Numbered from the stretch's first letter, positions 36,740-45,975 are shown. The stretch is 60,540 bases of DNA from Aquiluna sp. (GCA_029241985.1 JAQWUU010000027.1:1-60540), one strand, 5' to 3'. Made by a program: numbers and translations. Notes: generated from the sequence alone by a model not told the origin.

Positions 36740-37939
36740 TTGCGCGCCGTTTTGGCGGTATTGATCGGGAAACTGCTTAGGTTTGCCGTTCGAATCATTA
36801 GGCCCGGTGGCGGGTCCGCACTTCCCGGATTGGTAGCTAACAGAATTGCTCCAGGTCTCCTAGGCAGCGCACTCCACTCTCTTCCGATGGGACTGGTCGT
36901 CGTCTCTGGTTCTGCTGGGAAATCTTCAACCACACACTATTTGGTGTCACTACTTCAGGTACATGGCCTAAGGGTCTTCACAAACAATTCCACTGCCAAC
37001 ATTCGCAGAGGACTTGTCGCATCTGTGTTGAAGGAGGCGTCGCTTTTAGGCAGGCTCGACTACGACATTGCAGTGCTTGAATTGGACGAGGGCCACGGCG
37101 CAAAAATGGCCGATGAACTGGACGTTTCTCTGGCGCTTTTGACGAATGTCCTTTCCGACCAGCTGGATAGGTTCAATGATCCAGCTGACGTGATTTTGAT
37201 GCTTGAAAAAATCGGTTCAGTTGCCTCAAAGGTTGTCCTAAACGCTGATGACAAGAACCTGACTCAGCTCAACTGCGCAAAAAATGCGGTTGGGTTTGGA
37301 ATCCTAGACGAAAACGAGCGGTCTGGATTGTTCGAGTATGCGCTGAACTTTGGCGAACATGGGGCTGTCAATATGTCGGTCATCGCCACGCCTCAGGAAG
37401 TAAGAATTACGGCGCAAGGCCTGAGCTTCGACTTCCCGGACCTGCCTGCTTACCAGCGCATAAACGTAGCCGGCGCGGTTGCTGCTCTGTATGAAATCAT
37501 TTCCCCGGATGAGGCATTGGTGCAGCAAGTACTTTCCAATCTCAAACCGGTTTTTGCTAGAAATGAACCCGTTGTGGTCAAAGGCGTCCCAGTGCAGTTG
37601 AAGCTCGTACAGAACCCGTCTAGCTTTCAGTTGAATTTAGGAGATATCCAGCCTTCGAATACACCCCTAATGCTCATGGCTGGGAGCGATATTCACGACC
37701 CAAGCTGGCTCTGGACTGTTGACTTTTCGAAGCTCGAGAAGGTCGAAGTTGTCGGCGGTAGAAATGCAGCAGCGCTAGCTTTGCGACTGATGTTTGCTGG
37801 CATCGAAGTCCAGAGGATCGAGGCAGACCCCCTCAAGGCAGCGGATGCGTTTTTGAACTTACCCGGGAGCAACCACACCATCTTGTTTAGTGCAGATGCG
37901 ATGCGAAGAGTTAGACGACACTGGGGGTTAGCCAAGTGA
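36740..37939 (+). CDS. MurT-like Mur ligase family protein, lacking the zinc ribbon
   Basis: Member of the Mur ligase family. N-terminal ATP site GSAGKSSTTHYL, then NNSTANIRRGLVASVL, AVLELDEGH and LTNVLSDQLDRFND are the MurT pattern. The C-terminal domain has SDIHDPSWLWTVDF where MurT has its conserved (D)GRDVSWIWD stretch. MurT with GatD amidates D-Glu of lipid II. Here the Cys4 zinc ribbon that normally interrupts the central domain is absent; the residues around VGFGILDENERSGL contain no CxxC pairs. The 399-aa length is short for MurT. TTG at 36740 follows the sigA stop directly; GTGA overlap with the next gene. Exact reaction uncertain. Confidence 0.8.
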   Translation: MRAVLAVLIGKLLRFAVRIIRPGGGSALPGLVANRIAPGLLGSALHSLPMGLVVVSGSAGKSSTTHYLVSLLQVHGLRVFTNNSTANIRRGLVASVLKEASLLGRLDYDIAVLELDEGHGAKMADELDVSLALLTNVLSDQLDRFNDPADVILMLEKIGSVASKVVLNADDKNLTQLNCAKNAVGFGILDENERSGLFEYALNFGEHGAVNMSVIATPQEVRITAQGLSFDFPDLPAYQRINVAGAVAALYEIISPDEALVQQVLSNLKPVFARNEPVVVKGVPVQLKLVQNPSSFQLNLGDIQPSNTPLMLMAGSDIHDPSWLWTVDFSKLEKVEVVGGRNAAALALRLMFAGIEVQRIEADPLKAADAFLNLPGSNHTILFSADAMRRVRRHWGLAK

Positions 37940-38499
37940 AAAGCTATTTCAGTTTCAAGCCGGAGCACTTCAACAACAACGGAGATCAGGGGAACATCGA
38001 CGTTATTGGGCACTTTGCTGATCTTCAAAATGTGGACCTCGTGAAAACTGATGTTTTGGAGAACGCAGATTTCGTTCTGTTTGGCGATGCGAGTCAGGCA
38101 GCGATGAAACACTACGAGGACGATCTAGGTGATTTCGTGGAGTCTTTGAAGCTGAGACTCGAAAATGGGTTGCCGACGTTATTGGTTGGATCGTGTTTCG
38201 AGCTTTTCTGGCCGCTTTTGACTGGGGTGGGTTTTGAAAGGTCAGCCAGGGTCAGTGAGTTTAGGTCAGTATCTTCAGAGGCGGGCGTAATCCTGGGCTA
38301 TCGCAATTCAACTGTGAGTAATGACGATTTCATTATCAATCGTGGGTTCGTAGGAACAACATTCTTCGGACCGGTGCTGTCTATAAACCCAGAACTTCTA
38401 AATCGCATTCTGCTAGAGATGAAGTTAGAACCTGCGCGGTGGACAGGTCAAGAACAAGCTCTAGTAGAGAGAGTTCGGAGCGACTTTACTGACGGTTGA
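37936..38499 (+). CDS. GatD-like glutamine amidotransferase subunit, degenerate
   Basis: Class-I glutamine-amidotransferase-like protein paired with the MurT-like gene (4-nt GTGA overlap). The N-terminal NNNGDQGNIDVI matches GatD Y.GDxGN, and C87 in LVGSCFELFW lies where GatD has its nucleophile. Two family parts are lost: the GFENHGG block reads LGYRNSTV, and the GTYLHGP block, which supplies the catalytic histidine, reads GTTFFGPVLSINPEL (Phe144). The length of 187 aa is about 50 residues short. Glutaminase activity is therefore doubtful. It may be a structural partner of the ligase or use another ammonia source. Its 3' end overlaps the DUF7455 gene tail-to-tail by 14 nt. Confidence 0.78.
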   Translation: MKSYFSFKPEHFNNNGDQGNIDVIGHFADLQNVDLVKTDVLENADFVLFGDASQAAMKHYEDDLGDFVESLKLRLENGLPTLLVGSCFELFWPLLTGVGFERSARVSEFRSVSSEAGVILGYRNSTVSNDDFIINRGFVGTTFFGPVLSINPELLNRILLEMKLEPARWTGQEQALVERVRSDFTDG

Positions 38500-38683
38500 G
38501 GTCTGCACTCTGATCGTGCCAGTCGATAGTGATTGGCTCAAGCTTCGCTTTATTGGCATTTCCATGGTGGGCGCAAAACAGCAGCTCTCCACCGGCAAGC
38601 TGAACACGCATGTATGCCTGAGCGCCGCAAACGTCGCATCGATCGCTAACCAGTAACTTCGTAACTTCCGTCATGTTTTCCAT
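38486..38683 (-). CDS. DUF7455 small zinc-binding protein
   Basis: 65-aa protein with a probable zinc knuckle: CDVCGAQAYMRV followed by LLFCAHHGNANKAKLEP (Cys, Cys, Cys, His-His). This matches the actinobacterial DUF7455 family found next to sigA and parE. The role is unknown; the ligands suggest a structural zinc site. ATG at 38683 is used; an internal ATG at 38674 would also work, since many homologues start near MTEVTKLL. Confidence 0.82.
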   Translation of the reverse strand: MENMTEVTKLLVSDRCDVCGAQAYMRVQLAGGELLFCAHHGNANKAKLEPITIDWHDQSADLNRQ

Positions 38684-38746
38684 TAGTGCAATTCAACCAT
38701 GCTTTGGCGTTGTTTCATTCCAATCTCAGTCCTGTTTCGCCAAGGG

Positions 38747-38767
38747 CGAAGTGGCGTTGCCGCTTCG
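38747..38767. other. inverted repeat upstream of parE
   Basis: cgaagtggc (38747-38755) and gccgcttcg (38759-38767) pair over nine positions with one G-T, separated by three bases, 22 bp before the parE start. It could be an operator or an mRNA hairpin in the parE leader. Confidence 0.4.
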
Positions 38768-38788
38768 GGGTAATCCAAAGCTATTGTT

Positions 38789-40849
38789 TTGCGAGTGGAT
38801 AACTATTCAGCAAGACACCTATCAGTTCTAGAAGGACTCGAGGCTGTTCGTAAAAGGCCTGGCATGTACATCGGTTCAACCGATGGCAGAGGTCTGATGC
38901 ACTGTCTTTGGGAAATTATCGACAACTCGGTTGATGAAGCACTGGCAGGCTTCGGCAAGAAGATTGATGTGGAGATTCATCAAGATGGTTCAATCTCCGT
39001 CGCCGATGATGGCCGAGGCGTGCCAGTAGACATTGAGCCAAGAACTGGACTAACCGGGGTAGAGGTCGTCTTCACGAAGTTGCATGCCGGCGGCAAATTT
39101 GGTGGCGGTTCTTACGGCGCTTCGGGTGGGCTACATGGTGTGGGGGCCTCTGTGGTTAACGCACTTAGCGAACGCTTAGACGTTGAAGTGGACAGGAGTG
39201 GTCACACTTGGGCCATGTCATTTCATCGGGGTGAACCTGGGGTTTTTGCCGGCTTCGGGCCGGAAGCGAAATTCTCTCCCTTTTCAGACAGCAGTGAACT
39301 CAGGAAAGTGGCCAAGGTTGCCAAAGCCAAGTCTGGAACTCGGGTTAGATATTGGCCCGATCGGCAAATTTTCGAAAAAGGGGCTGAGTTTGTATTTGCT
39401 GAGCTAGAGGGAAGACTGCGTCAGACTGCTTTTCTTGTGCCGGGGCTCGCGCTCCATGTCAAAGATGAATCCTCTGGGTTGTCGCAAGTCTTTTGCTTCG
39501 AAGGTGGCATTGAGGAGTACGTAGAGCATCTCAGCACTGACGGGGCAGTGTTGGCAACTAGAAGAGTTCAGAAGGCCTCAAAGTTTAAAGAGACAGTGCC
39601 GGTGCTGGATGAAAAAACAGGCACAATGGTGAGTAAGGAAGTGGAGCGCGAGTGTCTTGTCGACATAGCTCTACGGTGGGGGACTGGTTACGACACCAAA
39701 GTACGTTCGTTTGTGAACATTATTTCAACACCCAAGGGTGGAACTCATTTGACGGGGTTCGAGCAGGGTCTTCTCAAGGCATTTCGCGGCGCTATCGAGG
39801 CGTCCGCTCGTAAGCTCAAGGCAACTGGTTTGAAGATAGAACGCGATGACGTCATGGCGGGATTGACGGCAGTGGTGTCGGTTAGCTTCCCCGAACCACA
39901 ATTTGAGGGTCAGACCAAGGAAACCCTAGGAACCCCGGCAATCAAATCCATTGTGAACAATGCCATAACACATTGGGCTGACGAACTGCTCAGTGGAAAA
40001 ATCAGAGGCACCAAAGCAGAAGTTGATCTACTTCTAGACAAAGTGGTTAGCGAGGCAAAAACCAGGATTAGCGCTCGAAGCCTCAAAGATACTCAGCGCA
40101 GAAAAAATGCCCTCGAGTCCTCCTCACTACCTAGCAAGCTCGTTGATTGTCGTGGAAGTTCTACAGCCGGTTCTGAACTCTTTATCGTTGAAGGCGACAG
40201 TGCACTTGGCACCGCGAAGCTCGCGCGCGACTCCGCATTTCAGGCACTGCTTCCAATTAGAGGGAAAATTCTCAACGTCCAGAAGGCCTCTCTTTCTGAC
40301 ATGCTTTCTAACGCCGAGTGTGCAGCGATTATTCAAGTGCTCGGGGCCGGCTCGGGTAGAAACTTTGATCTCGATTCGGTGCGGTACGAGAAAATCGTCC
40401 TCATGAGTGATGCAGATGTAGACGGTGCTCACATCCGGACTCTTTTGTTGACTCTGTTCTTCAGGTACATGCGCCCCTTGGTCGAGGCAGGACGAGTTTA
40501 CGCGGCTGTGCCTCCGTTGCACCGTGTCGAAACTACGGGTCGAAACAGGGAAATCATCTACACGTACTCGCAGCAAGAGTTAACGACACTCCTGAAGTCC
40601 CTTGAAGGTCAAGGAAAAAGTTTTAAGCAACCGATACAGCGCTATAAGGGCCTTGGGGAGATGGACGCCGACCAATTGGCTGAAACAACCATGCAGCCAT
40701 CAAACCGAATGCTACGCAGAATCACTGCCACAGATGCCGAGCGCGGTGAAAGAACTTTTGAGCTATTGATGGGAAATGAAGTTGCCCCAAGACGCGATTT
40801 CATCGTCGGTTCCGCTGACGACTTCGACCGAGAAAAAATAGACGCCTAG
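38789..40849 (+). CDS. parE: DNA topoisomerase IV subunit B
   Basis: ATPase subunit of topoisomerase IV, which decatenates daughter chromosomes. GHKL ATPase blocks are EIIDNSVDEALAG, ADDGRGVPVDI and GGLHGVGASVVNAL; the Toprim domain has EGDSALGTAKLARD and LMSDADVDGAHIRTL, ending with QRYKGLGEMDADQL. The 686-aa length and KRPGMYIGSTDGRGLMHCLW place it in the actinobacterial ParE group rather than GyrB. TTG at 38789 is used; GTG at 38795 is also possible. Convergent with its partner parC. Confidence 0.93.
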   Translation: MRVDNYSARHLSVLEGLEAVRKRPGMYIGSTDGRGLMHCLWEIIDNSVDEALAGFGKKIDVEIHQDGSISVADDGRGVPVDIEPRTGLTGVEVVFTKLHAGGKFGGGSYGASGGLHGVGASVVNALSERLDVEVDRSGHTWAMSFHRGEPGVFAGFGPEAKFSPFSDSSELRKVAKVAKAKSGTRVRYWPDRQIFEKGAEFVFAELEGRLRQTAFLVPGLALHVKDESSGLSQVFCFEGGIEEYVEHLSTDGAVLATRRVQKASKFKETVPVLDEKTGTMVSKEVERECLVDIALRWGTGYDTKVRSFVNIISTPKGGTHLTGFEQGLLKAFRGAIEASARKLKATGLKIERDDVMAGLTAVVSVSFPEPQFEGQTKETLGTPAIKSIVNNAITHWADELLSGKIRGTKAEVDLLLDKVVSEAKTRISARSLKDTQRRKNALESSSLPSKLVDCRGSSTAGSELFIVEGDSALGTAKLARDSAFQALLPIRGKILNVQKASLSDMLSNAECAAIIQVLGAGSGRNFDLDSVRYEKIVLMSDADVDGAHIRTLLLTLFFRYMRPLVEAGRVYAAVPPLHRVETTGRNREIIYTYSQQELTTLLKSLEGQGKSFKQPIQRYKGLGEMDADQLAETTMQPSNRMLRRITATDAERGERTFELLMGNEVAPRRDFIVGSADDFDREKIDA

Positions 40850-40854
40850 TAGAC

Positions 40855-40879
40855 CTGAGGACCCCGGCGGGGACCTCAG
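40855..40879. terminator. hairpin between parE and parC
   Basis: ctgagg-a-cccc and gggg-a-cctcag form a strong G/C-rich stem with one A-A mismatch. It overlaps the parC stop codon and probably ends both transcripts. No long T-run follows, so efficiency is uncertain. Confidence 0.6.
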
Positions 40880-43224
40880 AAACTGAACGCGATGTAATCT
40901 GGCGCTGCAGTCCCGCTACTGTCCCTACGTTGATCTATTTCTGGTAACGAAATTGGGGTTCCATCAAAGTTCACCACAGTCGGTATTTCAGATGCCACTC
41001 CTGCGAAGTAGAGCTGGTCTTCGCTCTTCAGGAATCTGTGACACCGAACTCCCTGAGTAGCGCGGCCTTTTCGCGGGTATTCAATTAGCGGGGTTAGCTT
41101 TATCGATCCTGGGTCGGTTGAGCCTAGCGACTGCGACGAGTTTGAAGCTGTGACAAGTAGTCCTGAATCGAGTACTGCACCGAAAGCAATAGCGCGTGAG
41201 CTGTTGGTTGAAATTCCTTGCATGCCAGCCGCTGGCAGACCTTGTGGACGAACGGCGTCTGCGGAAAAAATTAGAATGTTGCCGGAGTTAGTCACGAAGA
41301 AAAGCTCAGAGCCATCGTGGCTGGAGGTGACAGCAAGGCAACGGTCATCATCTTTGAGGCTCATGAAAAACACGTCGTCCCGGTCTGGTAGCGGGCCTTG
41401 GAATCTCTTTACAGTGCCGTTTTGTGTGCCAACGGCGAATGTGTCGGTCGTGAGCCAGTTCGCTACACCGATTACTTCCTCGCCAACTAGGCCCAAAAAC
41501 TTGTCTGCTTCAACGGCTGCAAATGGGGTTTTGGCGGAGCCACCGGGGAGGTCAGACACATGGATTCTTATCGCCCTGCCCTTCGTGGTAAATAGTGCTA
41601 TGTCGCTGCGCATGGTTGTTTCTATTGCCAGCGGTGGTTGGGCTTCAATCTGACTACCGGTCCGGTAAATGCCACCGATGCCATTAAGTGCGACCAAAAC
41701 TGGTTCGTCTTCTATCTGTGCAACCTGCACGGGCTTCCGGGAAATCTGCATACCTTCGGAGTCGATAAGTACGGTGCGCCTCGGAGTTCCGAATTCTTCG
41801 GCCACTTTTGAAAGCTCGGTCGCTACTAGCTTTCGAACCAGCTTTTCACTCTCAAGCAGCGTAGAGAGTTCTTCAATTTCTTTTCTGAGTGTGTCAGCCT
41901 CTGTTTCTAGCTCGATAATGCTGAATCTAGTGAGCCTTCGCAGTCGAAGTTCAAGGATGTACTCCGACTGGAGCTGGCTTAGATCAAAGACTTGCTCAAG
42001 TTTTGAGCGTGCAGCCTCGGCGGTGTCAGATGATCTAATGACCTCAATGACCTCATCGATGTTGACAACTGCTTTTGCAAGGCCGTCAAGCAGGTGCAAC
42101 CTGGCAAGCCTTCGGTCTAGACGGTTTTTGCTGCGCCTTTTCGTGACCGAAATTCGATGCTCTAAGTAGACCTCCAGTAACGCCTTCAGTGGCATTTGCT
42201 GCGGACGACCATCTACGAGCGCGACATTATTCACTCCGAAGCTTTCCTCAAGGGGAGTGAGGCGGTATAGAGCCTCGATTACTGATTGGGGGTCAAAGCC
42301 GGTCTTGAGTTCAATCACCAGCCTGAGGCCGTTCTCTCGGTCGGTTAGGTCGACGACGTTATGTATTCCCTCAAGCTTCTTCGCGCCCACCGCATCACGT
42401 ATCTTGTCGATAACGCGTTCTGGGCCAACAAGGTATGGAAGTTCAGTTACCACCAGTCCGGTTCGTCGAGGTGCGACGGTTTCGACTTCGATCTTGGCTC
42501 TCGTCCGAAAAGTCCCGCGCCCAGTCTCATAGGCGTCACGAAGACCTTCGCCAACGAGTGCTGTTGCGCCCGATGGTAAGTCTGGGCCTGGGAGAACTTC
42601 CATAATCTGTTGAAGCGTTGCGTCTGGTTTATCGATAATCAGGTGCAGCGCGGAGACGACCTCGTTTAGGTTGTGGGGCGGCATGTTGGTTGCCATGCCA
42701 ACGGCAATCCCGCTGGCACCGTTTACCAGTAAATTCGGAAAGGCTGCTGGCAATACTGACGGTTCCATTAGTTGGGCATCGTAATTGGGAGTGAAGTCCA
42801 CAACGTCTTCGTCGAGGCTTTGGTTTAGGGCTTCGGCCGCGGCCGCAAGTTTCGCTTCGGTGTATCTCGCTGCTGCAGGGCCGTCGTCTAGGCTCCCAAA
42901 GTTTCCATGTCCGTCAATCAGTGGCAGCCTCAGGGAGAAGTTCTGAGACATCCTCACCAGGGCGTCATAAATCGCCCCATCTCCGTGAGGGTGAAGTTTT
43001 CCCATTACCTCGCCCGTGACTCTGGCACATTTGACATGACCTTTATCGGACCTGAGACCCATTTCGCCCATTTGGTAGATAATCCGTCGCTGCACCGGCT
43101 TTAGTCCGTCTCTTGCGTCTGGCAGCGCGCGCGAATATATAACCGAATAGGAGTACTCAAGGAAGCTTTCCTGCATCTCCTCGGAGACGTCGATGTCGAC
43201 TATTCGCTCTGATGAATCGGTCAT
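40876..43224 (-). CDS. parC: DNA topoisomerase IV subunit A
   Basis: DNA-cutting subunit. The quinolone-region motif HPHGDGAIYDALVRM is near 78-92, and the catalytic tyrosine is Y121 in AAARYTEAK. A coiled-coil tower and a C-terminal beta-propeller (from about 490) follow; no canonical QRRGGKG GyrA-box was seen, in line with ParC rather than GyrA. The 782 aa are normal. It diverges from the phosphodiesterase gene across 27 bp. Confidence 0.93.
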   Translation of the reverse strand: MTDSSERIVDIDVSEEMQESFLEYSYSVIYSRALPDARDGLKPVQRRIIYQMGEMGLRSDKGHVKCARVTGEVMGKLHPHGDGAIYDALVRMSQNFSLRLPLIDGHGNFGSLDDGPAAARYTEAKLAAAAEALNQSLDEDVVDFTPNYDAQLMEPSVLPAAFPNLLVNGASGIAVGMATNMPPHNLNEVVSALHLIIDKPDATLQQIMEVLPGPDLPSGATALVGEGLRDAYETGRGTFRTRAKIEVETVAPRRTGLVVTELPYLVGPERVIDKIRDAVGAKKLEGIHNVVDLTDRENGLRLVIELKTGFDPQSVIEALYRLTPLEESFGVNNVALVDGRPQQMPLKALLEVYLEHRISVTKRRSKNRLDRRLARLHLLDGLAKAVVNIDEVIEVIRSSDTAEAARSKLEQVFDLSQLQSEYILELRLRRLTRFSIIELETEADTLRKEIEELSTLLESEKLVRKLVATELSKVAEEFGTPRRTVLIDSEGMQISRKPVQVAQIEDEPVLVALNGIGGIYRTGSQIEAQPPLAIETTMRSDIALFTTKGRAIRIHVSDLPGGSAKTPFAAVEADKFLGLVGEEVIGVANWLTTDTFAVGTQNGTVKRFQGPLPDRDDVFFMSLKDDDRCLAVTSSHDGSELFFVTNSGNILIFSADAVRPQGLPAAGMQGISTNSSRAIAFGAVLDSGLLVTASNSSQSLGSTDPGSIKLTPLIEYPRKGRATQGVRCHRFLKSEDQLYFAGVASEIPTVVNFDGTPISLPEIDQRRDSSGTAAPDYIAFSF

Positions 43225-43251
43225 GGGTCCTAGCTGTGCAAAACTTGTGGG

Positions 43252-44376
43252 GTGACTTTGACTTTACCTGCTCTACCCAAATCCTCAGGGAACATTCGCA
43301 ACGTGTTCTCGTCTGGGCTGTTATCCGTTCAAGGAATGGAGAACCCCTTGAACCTTAAACGAAAGAACAAGGTAATAGCGATCTTGGTTGATGGGTTGGG
43401 CGCCGAGCAAATCATGGAACGTTCCGGGCACGCTCCATGGCTAAATGGTCAGCTGTCGAAATCAAACATCACTCACTGTGGTTTCCCTGCAACAACCAGC
43501 GCCAACATAGCCTCCTTCGCAACGGGTGTAACTCCTGGCGAACACGGGTTAGTTGGACACAGAGTTTGGGATCGCAATTTCGACGAGCAAATCAATCTTC
43601 TAATCGGCTGGAATGAGCGAACTGATCCTTCCGTTTGGCAACCGATTCCGACTGTCTCGGAGAGGTCTGCTTCGTTGGGAATACAGTGCAACGTAATTGC
43701 TGCTGGTGAGTACCAAAACACGCCATACACACAGGCGACCATGAGGGGGGCGAACTTCATCCCTGCTGACAGCTGGGAAGAACGATTCGAGCAAGCTCGA
43801 ATAGTCTCCTCGTCAAAAGAGAGCTCGCTGACCTATTTGTACATTCCAGAACTGGACAAATACGGTCACAAGAATGGTTGGACTTCACCCGGTTGGGCAG
43901 TCATGCTGGAGGAGTTAGATGCTGCGTTGCGAAGTTTTTGCACCAAGCTGCCCGCGGACACTGGCGTGATAATAACGGCTGACCACGGAATGATGGAAAC
44001 CAGCCAAAGCAGGCAGCTTGTTCTGGATGAGGCTTTCGAGAAATCAGGGTCAGTGAATTATGTCGGGGGAGACACGCGAGTTAACTACGTGTATTTGGAT
44101 GACCCCACATCCTTAGAGCAGGTGGTGGCCGACTTGCAGCCATTCAGCTACGCATTTGACTCTGTATCAACAAATGACGCCATAGCCGCGGGTTGGTTTG
44201 GAAAGGTGCTGCAGCCAGCTCTTGACAGGTTGCCAGAGCTGATGCTTGTGGCTAAGTCGGATTTCACGCTGTATCACTCCAAATACTTCAAGGCTCGAAG
44301 TTTCCAGATGATTGCGCATCACGGATCAATATCAAGTGCAGAGACGAGAGTGCCGCTACTCCGCATCGGTTTCTGA
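43252..44376 (+). CDS. alkaline-phosphatase-superfamily phosphodiesterase / nucleotide pyrophosphatase
   Basis: 374-aa enzyme of the type I phosphodiesterase/nucleotide pyrophosphatase family. The first metal site is VIAILVDGLGAEQI (Asp) and the nucleophile is a Thr in GFPATTSANIASFATG; later metal ligands are in IPELDKYGHKNGW and IITADHGMMET. There is no clear signal peptide, so it is probably cytosolic. Actinobacterial homologues often sit between parC and sepH, as here. GTG at 43252 is used, with no good ribosome site. The stop overlaps sepH tail-to-tail by 21 nt. Substrate unknown. Confidence 0.87.
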   Translation: MTLTLPALPKSSGNIRNVFSSGLLSVQGMENPLNLKRKNKVIAILVDGLGAEQIMERSGHAPWLNGQLSKSNITHCGFPATTSANIASFATGVTPGEHGLVGHRVWDRNFDEQINLLIGWNERTDPSVWQPIPTVSERSASLGIQCNVIAAGEYQNTPYTQATMRGANFIPADSWEERFEQARIVSSSKESSLTYLYIPELDKYGHKNGWTSPGWAVMLEELDAALRSFCTKLPADTGVIITADHGMMETSQSRQLVLDEAFEKSGSVNYVGGDTRVNYVYLDDPTSLEQVVADLQPFSYAFDSVSTNDAIAAGWFGKVLQPALDRLPELMLVAKSDFTLYHSKYFKARSFQMIAHHGSISSAETRVPLLRIGF

Positions 44377-45105
44377 GTTTGTTGTTCCAAGCACTATTTC
44401 GTCCCAGCTCGGCAGTGAAGCTCGCCCCTTAGCGGTGGCAGGCTTTATTTCTTCCTGGCTTCTTCGCGAGCGGAGCTCCTCTACAAGGCTGTGGACTGAC
44501 GCTGATGTTGTGGAGGATGCATCAACCAGCTCCTGTGCGTGCTCAGGGGTTGCTTGCGTCTCCGGAGTTGGACGGACCTTAGGATTAGCACTCGAGATAA
44601 CATCCCGACTTGACTGAGCTTTTGCAAGCTTTGTGGAGGCTGGGCTCGTCGGTTCGATGTGTCTCAGTTTTGGGTCAAAGCGCCAGCTCAACAGCTGATC
44701 GGAATCGACTTCCACGGTCCAAGAACCATCATGTTTGTGAACCCTGAATTCTGCATTCGGGAACTCTTCTGATACGAGGTCTTCGAAGCGTCTCATTACA
44801 TTGCCATCGGTGACCTGTGTGTCCAGCGCCGCCTGAAGCACGAACCTAAGTTCGTCAAGAATCGGAGCAGCGAATGGTTCTAGGGATGAAGTCTCTACTC
44901 CAAGGTCTGTAGCTATCTGCTCGACGGAGCGACCTTGTCGCAGCTGGTCTTGAACGAACTTGGGGCTGAAGTCAGCGGTGATAACCCTTGGATTATTTTT
45001 CAGAGATGCCCTAAGGGCATCATCAATAGGGGCAATAAAGCGGTCGCCAGCATCTGATTCAAAGATCAAATCCTCGCCATCCCTGCTGACAAAACGTATG
45101 TCCAT
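44356..45105 (-). CDS. sepH: cell-division regulator SepH
   Basis: Actinobacterial protein (formerly DUF3071) shown in Streptomyces and mycobacteria to bind FtsZ and stimulate its assembly. The N-terminal conserved domain spans MDIRFVSRDGEDLIFES to about 130 and contains a helix-turn-helix-like VQDQLRQGRSVEQIATDLGV. A variable linker and a C-terminal helix (SLVEELRSRRSQEE) follow. The 249 aa are shorter than in Streptomyces. A strong GGAGG site precedes the ATG. Confidence 0.93.
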   Translation of the reverse strand: MDIRFVSRDGEDLIFESDAGDRFIAPIDDALRASLKNNPRVITADFSPKFVQDQLRQGRSVEQIATDLGVETSSLEPFAAPILDELRFVLQAALDTQVTDGNVMRRFEDLVSEEFPNAEFRVHKHDGSWTVEVDSDQLLSWRFDPKLRHIEPTSPASTKLAKAQSSRDVISSANPKVRPTPETQATPEHAQELVDASSTTSASVHSLVEELRSRRSQEEIKPATAKGRASLPSWDEIVLGTTNSETDAE

Positions 45106-45204
45106 TCCGACCTCCTTGGCGAAAGTTTGGCAGTGCTTCGGATTCCAAGCGTGATTGAAGGCGGAGAGTTATCGAATTCTCTTTTTTCTTCTGGCGAGCC
45201 ACAC

Positions 45205-45233
45205 TTGCAAAAACTCTTCACCTAGGGCATAGT
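45205..45233 (+). promoter_or_regulatory. predicted promoter of the DUF4193 gene
   Basis: TTGCAA (45205-45210), 17 bp, then CATAGT (45228-45233). The expected start is near 45240, about 24 bp before the ATG, with a GAGAGG site in between. Confidence 0.5.
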
Positions 45234-45263
45234 TCACGCCGAGGAGCACAGAGAGGCATTTAG

Positions 45264-45545
45264 ATGGCGACTGATTACGATGCAACGAGAAAAACAGATG
45301 ATGACACCGAATCACTCGATGCCCTGAAGGACAGAATTCCGACAAAGCCTTCAGCAGGCGATGACGATGTGGACAATGCGGACGGGTTTTCTATTCCCGA
45401 TGTTGTGAATGAAGAGCTAGAAGTTGTGGTTGTTCCCATTCAAGAAAATGAGTTCACCTGTGTGAATTGCTTCCTGGTAAAACCAAGGGCCCAGTTGGCA
45501 GCTAAGCCGAGGTCAGGCCCCGTGTGCATTGAGTGCGCTAGCTAG
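45264..45545 (+). CDS. DUF4193 family protein
   Basis: 93-aa actinobacterial protein. It opens with MATDYDATRKTDDD, continues with an acidic middle, and ends with a four-cysteine zinc-binding tail: FTCVNCFLVKPRAQL and GPVCIECAS. Function unknown; the acidic body with a C-terminal zinc ribbon is the family hallmark. It has its own promoter. Its last 33 nt overlap the convergent DUF3093 gene. Confidence 0.92.
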   Translation: MATDYDATRKTDDDTESLDALKDRIPTKPSAGDDDVDNADGFSIPDVVNEELEVVVVPIQENEFTCVNCFLVKPRAQLAAKPRSGPVCIECAS

Positions 45546-45953
45546 CTCATTTGGGCGCCTAGTGCTCAAAAGTAGGTAAGACGTGGGATCGAGGGCGTCT
45601 GTTACGGGAACCTTAACAAGATGTTTGACATCGCCTCGAATGATGAACTTTGAACCTGGGCTAAGCCCCGGACCTCGCTCATAGCTAACTTTCTCTGGTT
45701 CTACCACGATCGCCTCACCGAGTGCGGTCAGCGGAACCTTGATTTGAGCTACATCTAAATTGTCTGTAACCCTTATGACAGGGGCCGCCGCAATTGAAAC
45801 CAAAATCAAAGCGATTGGCACCAGAACAGCTGCAACGACAGCCCATGTTTGCGAAATGGGAAGCAGTGACAAGAGCACGAGTGGACCGCTCAGAGTCATC
45901 GCGACCATGAAGCCGATAGAGGGCCGAAGTCTTTCAATGTATGTAATGGGCAC
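45513..45953 (-). CDS. DUF3093 family membrane protein
   Basis: 146-aa protein with two hydrophobic segments (about 13-32 and 36-58) and a soluble C-terminal part with VIRVTDNLDVAQIKVPL, then a RGDVKHLVKVPVTD-like region typical of DUF3093. Unknown function; the family regularly neighbours dut in actinobacteria. It diverges from dut with 22 bp between the start codons. Confidence 0.88.
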   Translation of the reverse strand: MPITYIERLRPSIGFMVAMTLSGPLVLLSLLPISQTWAVVAAVLVPIALILVSIAAAPVIRVTDNLDVAQIKVPLTALGEAIVVEPEKVSYERGPGLSPGSKFIIRGDVKHLVKVPVTDALDPTSYLLLSTRRPNELASALNAHGA

Positions 45954-45975
45954 TGCTATAGATTACGCTCTTCGA

